Source of the DNA: Metaphire vulgaris
Lineage: Eukaryota > Annelida > Clitellata > Crassiclitellata > Megascolecidae
Assembly (NCBI GenBank): GCA_018105865.1
Contig: CM030835.1
Location: 21,031,024-21,095,023 of the forward strand
DNA length: 64,000 nt
Direction: 5' to 3'
The position numbers and the translations under genes are program-made. Under the pieces are notes generated by a model. The model worked only from the letters and a program-made list of their open reading frames with translations, had not been told where the DNA came from and did no database searches. Shown piece by piece: positions 62,546-64,000 of this stretch; the first letter of the stretch is position 1; each line of letters starts with the position of its first letter.

Positions 62546-63386
62546 ATAACTCAGGCGCGGCTACTATTGACGAGAGTCTACGACCTTCGTGGCTTTCCAG
62601 TTCCTATACAAAATGCGTGCGATCATGCGTGAAGTGAGTGACAGCCGTTAGATTATTCCCAAGGCCCGATCACGTTAGACGCCTAAAGAGGAAAATCTCT
62701 TGAAACAGATGCATGTGTATAGAGCCATCTGTTACTAGAATGACGTTCTCTTTCCTCAGGTATGCACCAATTCATACGAAAGAAATGCAGGTGGTCTGTA
62801 ATGTGCTCCATAACCGCGCTACGTAGACTTTGTCAGGGACTAGTAGTTATCTCAACAATGGCGAATGGATAAAACAATCAATGTGACGGGTCAAGAATGC
62901 ACGGCAATAAAATTGGCAATTGGTACTGTGGCAAAATGGACGCTATAGCCGATATAAATTCCAGGACCTTAGTAAGGATCTCAATTATCTATAGTGACTC
63001 TAGTCCAAAAACGCCGACGGCATTACGTCTGTGGTGATACAAGTTATTTGGGGTATTCATAGATTGAAGCTGAGGCGTGGGGTTTAGAAGGTGGGCCTTT
63101 TAGAAGGCCAATCGACGTTCTTCAGTAGAATGTGGCGCTTCCGATTGGTCATTTAGTCCACCTGCTACAATAGACGGCGCACCTATCTCAAGTGAAACCA
63201 AGACTGCTATTATAATTAGCTTGGAGCGAATTGAGCTTCTTTATTGAGGCGGCGGGGCATGAGTATATTGTGGATTTTTGAACAGGTGTTTATAGGGCAA
63301 ATATTCCTACATTTTCTATAAAATTTGCTTTTCTTGATCGGTCACTAATTCTAGTAGCTAGAGGAAGCAGAAGAATGATTCCAAGA
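62546..63386 (+). repeat. Third, truncated unit of the TTAA palindrome
   Basis: A direct repeat of the right arm (61617 onward), beginning ATAACTCAGGCGCGG after the shared TTAA and running to CAGAAGAATGATTCCAAGA at 63386, where similarity stops ~155 bp short of the CACGTTGAACGC end. A few substitutions and short indels separate it from the second unit. Confidence 0.8.
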
Positions 63387-63619
63387 ACCAGCAAAAACAT
63401 TATGTCCATTGGCATTGATGTCTTTGTTGACTCTTATAAGTTATAGGCCTATAATACCAATTTCGACGATAGATTATAGCTTAAAAATAAGAAGCTATCA
63501 AAGTCTCTTTGCTAATTTACAAGTCACAATTCACAAGTCTTTGCCAATTCGCAAGTCACAGTCAAATTCACAAAGTCTCTTTGCTAATTCACATTCAATC
63601 TCAGTATTAACGCTGGATT

Positions 63620-64000
63620 AAGATGCGACTAATCCCTCGACCTACTGCTCAATCCACTAGGTATTCGGCAGGACTTTCATTTGTTGTTCCTTATTCTCGC
63701 ACAGTCATTGGCACTATAGTTGTTTCTCAGTGTGTGGCCCTAAGCTTTGGAATTCATTATCAATATCACTTCGTAAAACTAAAAATTTATCATATTTTAG
63801 ATCTGGTCTTAAAACTTACCTGTTTGACTTGGCTTATCCCCCTTAGATTGCTCCCCCGCTGTTTTGACTGATCTTCCGGATTGACCTGTCTCTAATTCTA
63901 TTTGGATTTGGTGCGCCATCGGCTGATGCCCTGGGCATTATGAGAGTGGCGCCATAGAAGTTTATTGATTGATTGATTGAGTGATTGATGGATTGTCTAT
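63620..64000 (+). mobile_element. GATT-tailed LINE 3' end (second copy)
   Basis: Reads RLIPRPTAQSTRYSAGLSFV, VSQCVALSFGIHYQYHF (frameshifted WNSLPISLR) and FRSGLKTYLFDLA-like text across frames, with the same 3' UTR (GCGCCATCGGCTGATGCCC) and GATT tail as the copy at 925. Cut by the window end. Confidence 0.6.

Overview
This is a TE-dense, AT-rich stretch of animal nuclear DNA, almost certainly from an invertebrate. The evidence is spliced genes with GT/AG introns, animal-type CARD and NHL-like domains, several non-LTR retrotransposon clades (L2-like, RTE-like, jockey/CR1-like, one with a restriction-like endonuclease), hAT, Tc1/mariner, TTAA-flanked and CACTG-ended DNA transposons, Helitrons, tRNA-derived SINEs and long (AAT)n, (TA)n and (GAT)n microsatellites. 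I cannot fix the phylum from sequence alone. No rRNA, true tRNA gene, CRISPR or bacterial-type operon was seen.

Host genes. A six-exon gene runs on the + strand from about 1476 to 28954. All junctions are phase 1 and the joined frame is open for 791 codons. It encodes CARD, CARD, a 118-residue module I do not recognise, a divergent CARD, a short linker and a six-bladed NHL-like beta-propeller. A further CARD exon between exons 3 and 4 (22843-23153) is dead. A closely related propeller exon lies on the - strand at 43769-42880, with a 306-nt CARD exon upstream of it at 48157-47852. The two propeller exons, their preceding intron ends, 3' UTRs and a downstream SINE tail form an inverted duplication of convergent paralogues. 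The architecture (CARDs joined directly to a propeller, with no NTPase visible) suggests cytosolic sensors or adaptors of innate immunity or cell death; that role is inference. A separate pair of long acidic open frames lies on the - strand at 55138-56524, fused to the tail of a retrotransposon endonuclease.

Mobile elements. The introns and intergenic DNA are nested transposons. The best delimited are: a 2.4-kb DNA transposon (12297-14698) with ~110-bp imperfect TIRs beginning CACTGGT, TAA flanks and one long ORF of an unnamed multicopy family; four Helitron copies ending in hairpin-CTAG|T, three of which carry a G/C-skewed minisatellite and one a Pif1-helicase remnant; a 4.3-kb element (50215-54509) and a 0.7-kb relative (7756-8465) sharing CCGGTGT termini and inverted subterminal tandem arrays; hAT-type elements with perfect 8-bp target duplications (24207, 32546, 36036, 36483, 38960); and a TTAA-bounded 1.9-kb palindrome (60651-62545) followed by a third half-copy.

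Layout. 1-10 kb: first three exons amid LINE fragments, a Helitron and a SINE. 10-23 kb: transposon block (CACTG element, intact L2 reverse transcriptase, Helitron with helicase). 23-29 kb: the remaining exons. 29-42 kb: MITEs, Helitron, minisatellites, no convincing gene. 42.8-48.2 kb: second CARD/propeller locus with a LINE inside its intron. 48-54.8 kb: an L2 copy split by the 4.3-kb element. 55-57.7 kb: GC-richer open frames. 57.7-64 kb: hAT debris, hairpin-rich repeats, the TTAA palindrome and a LINE 3' end.
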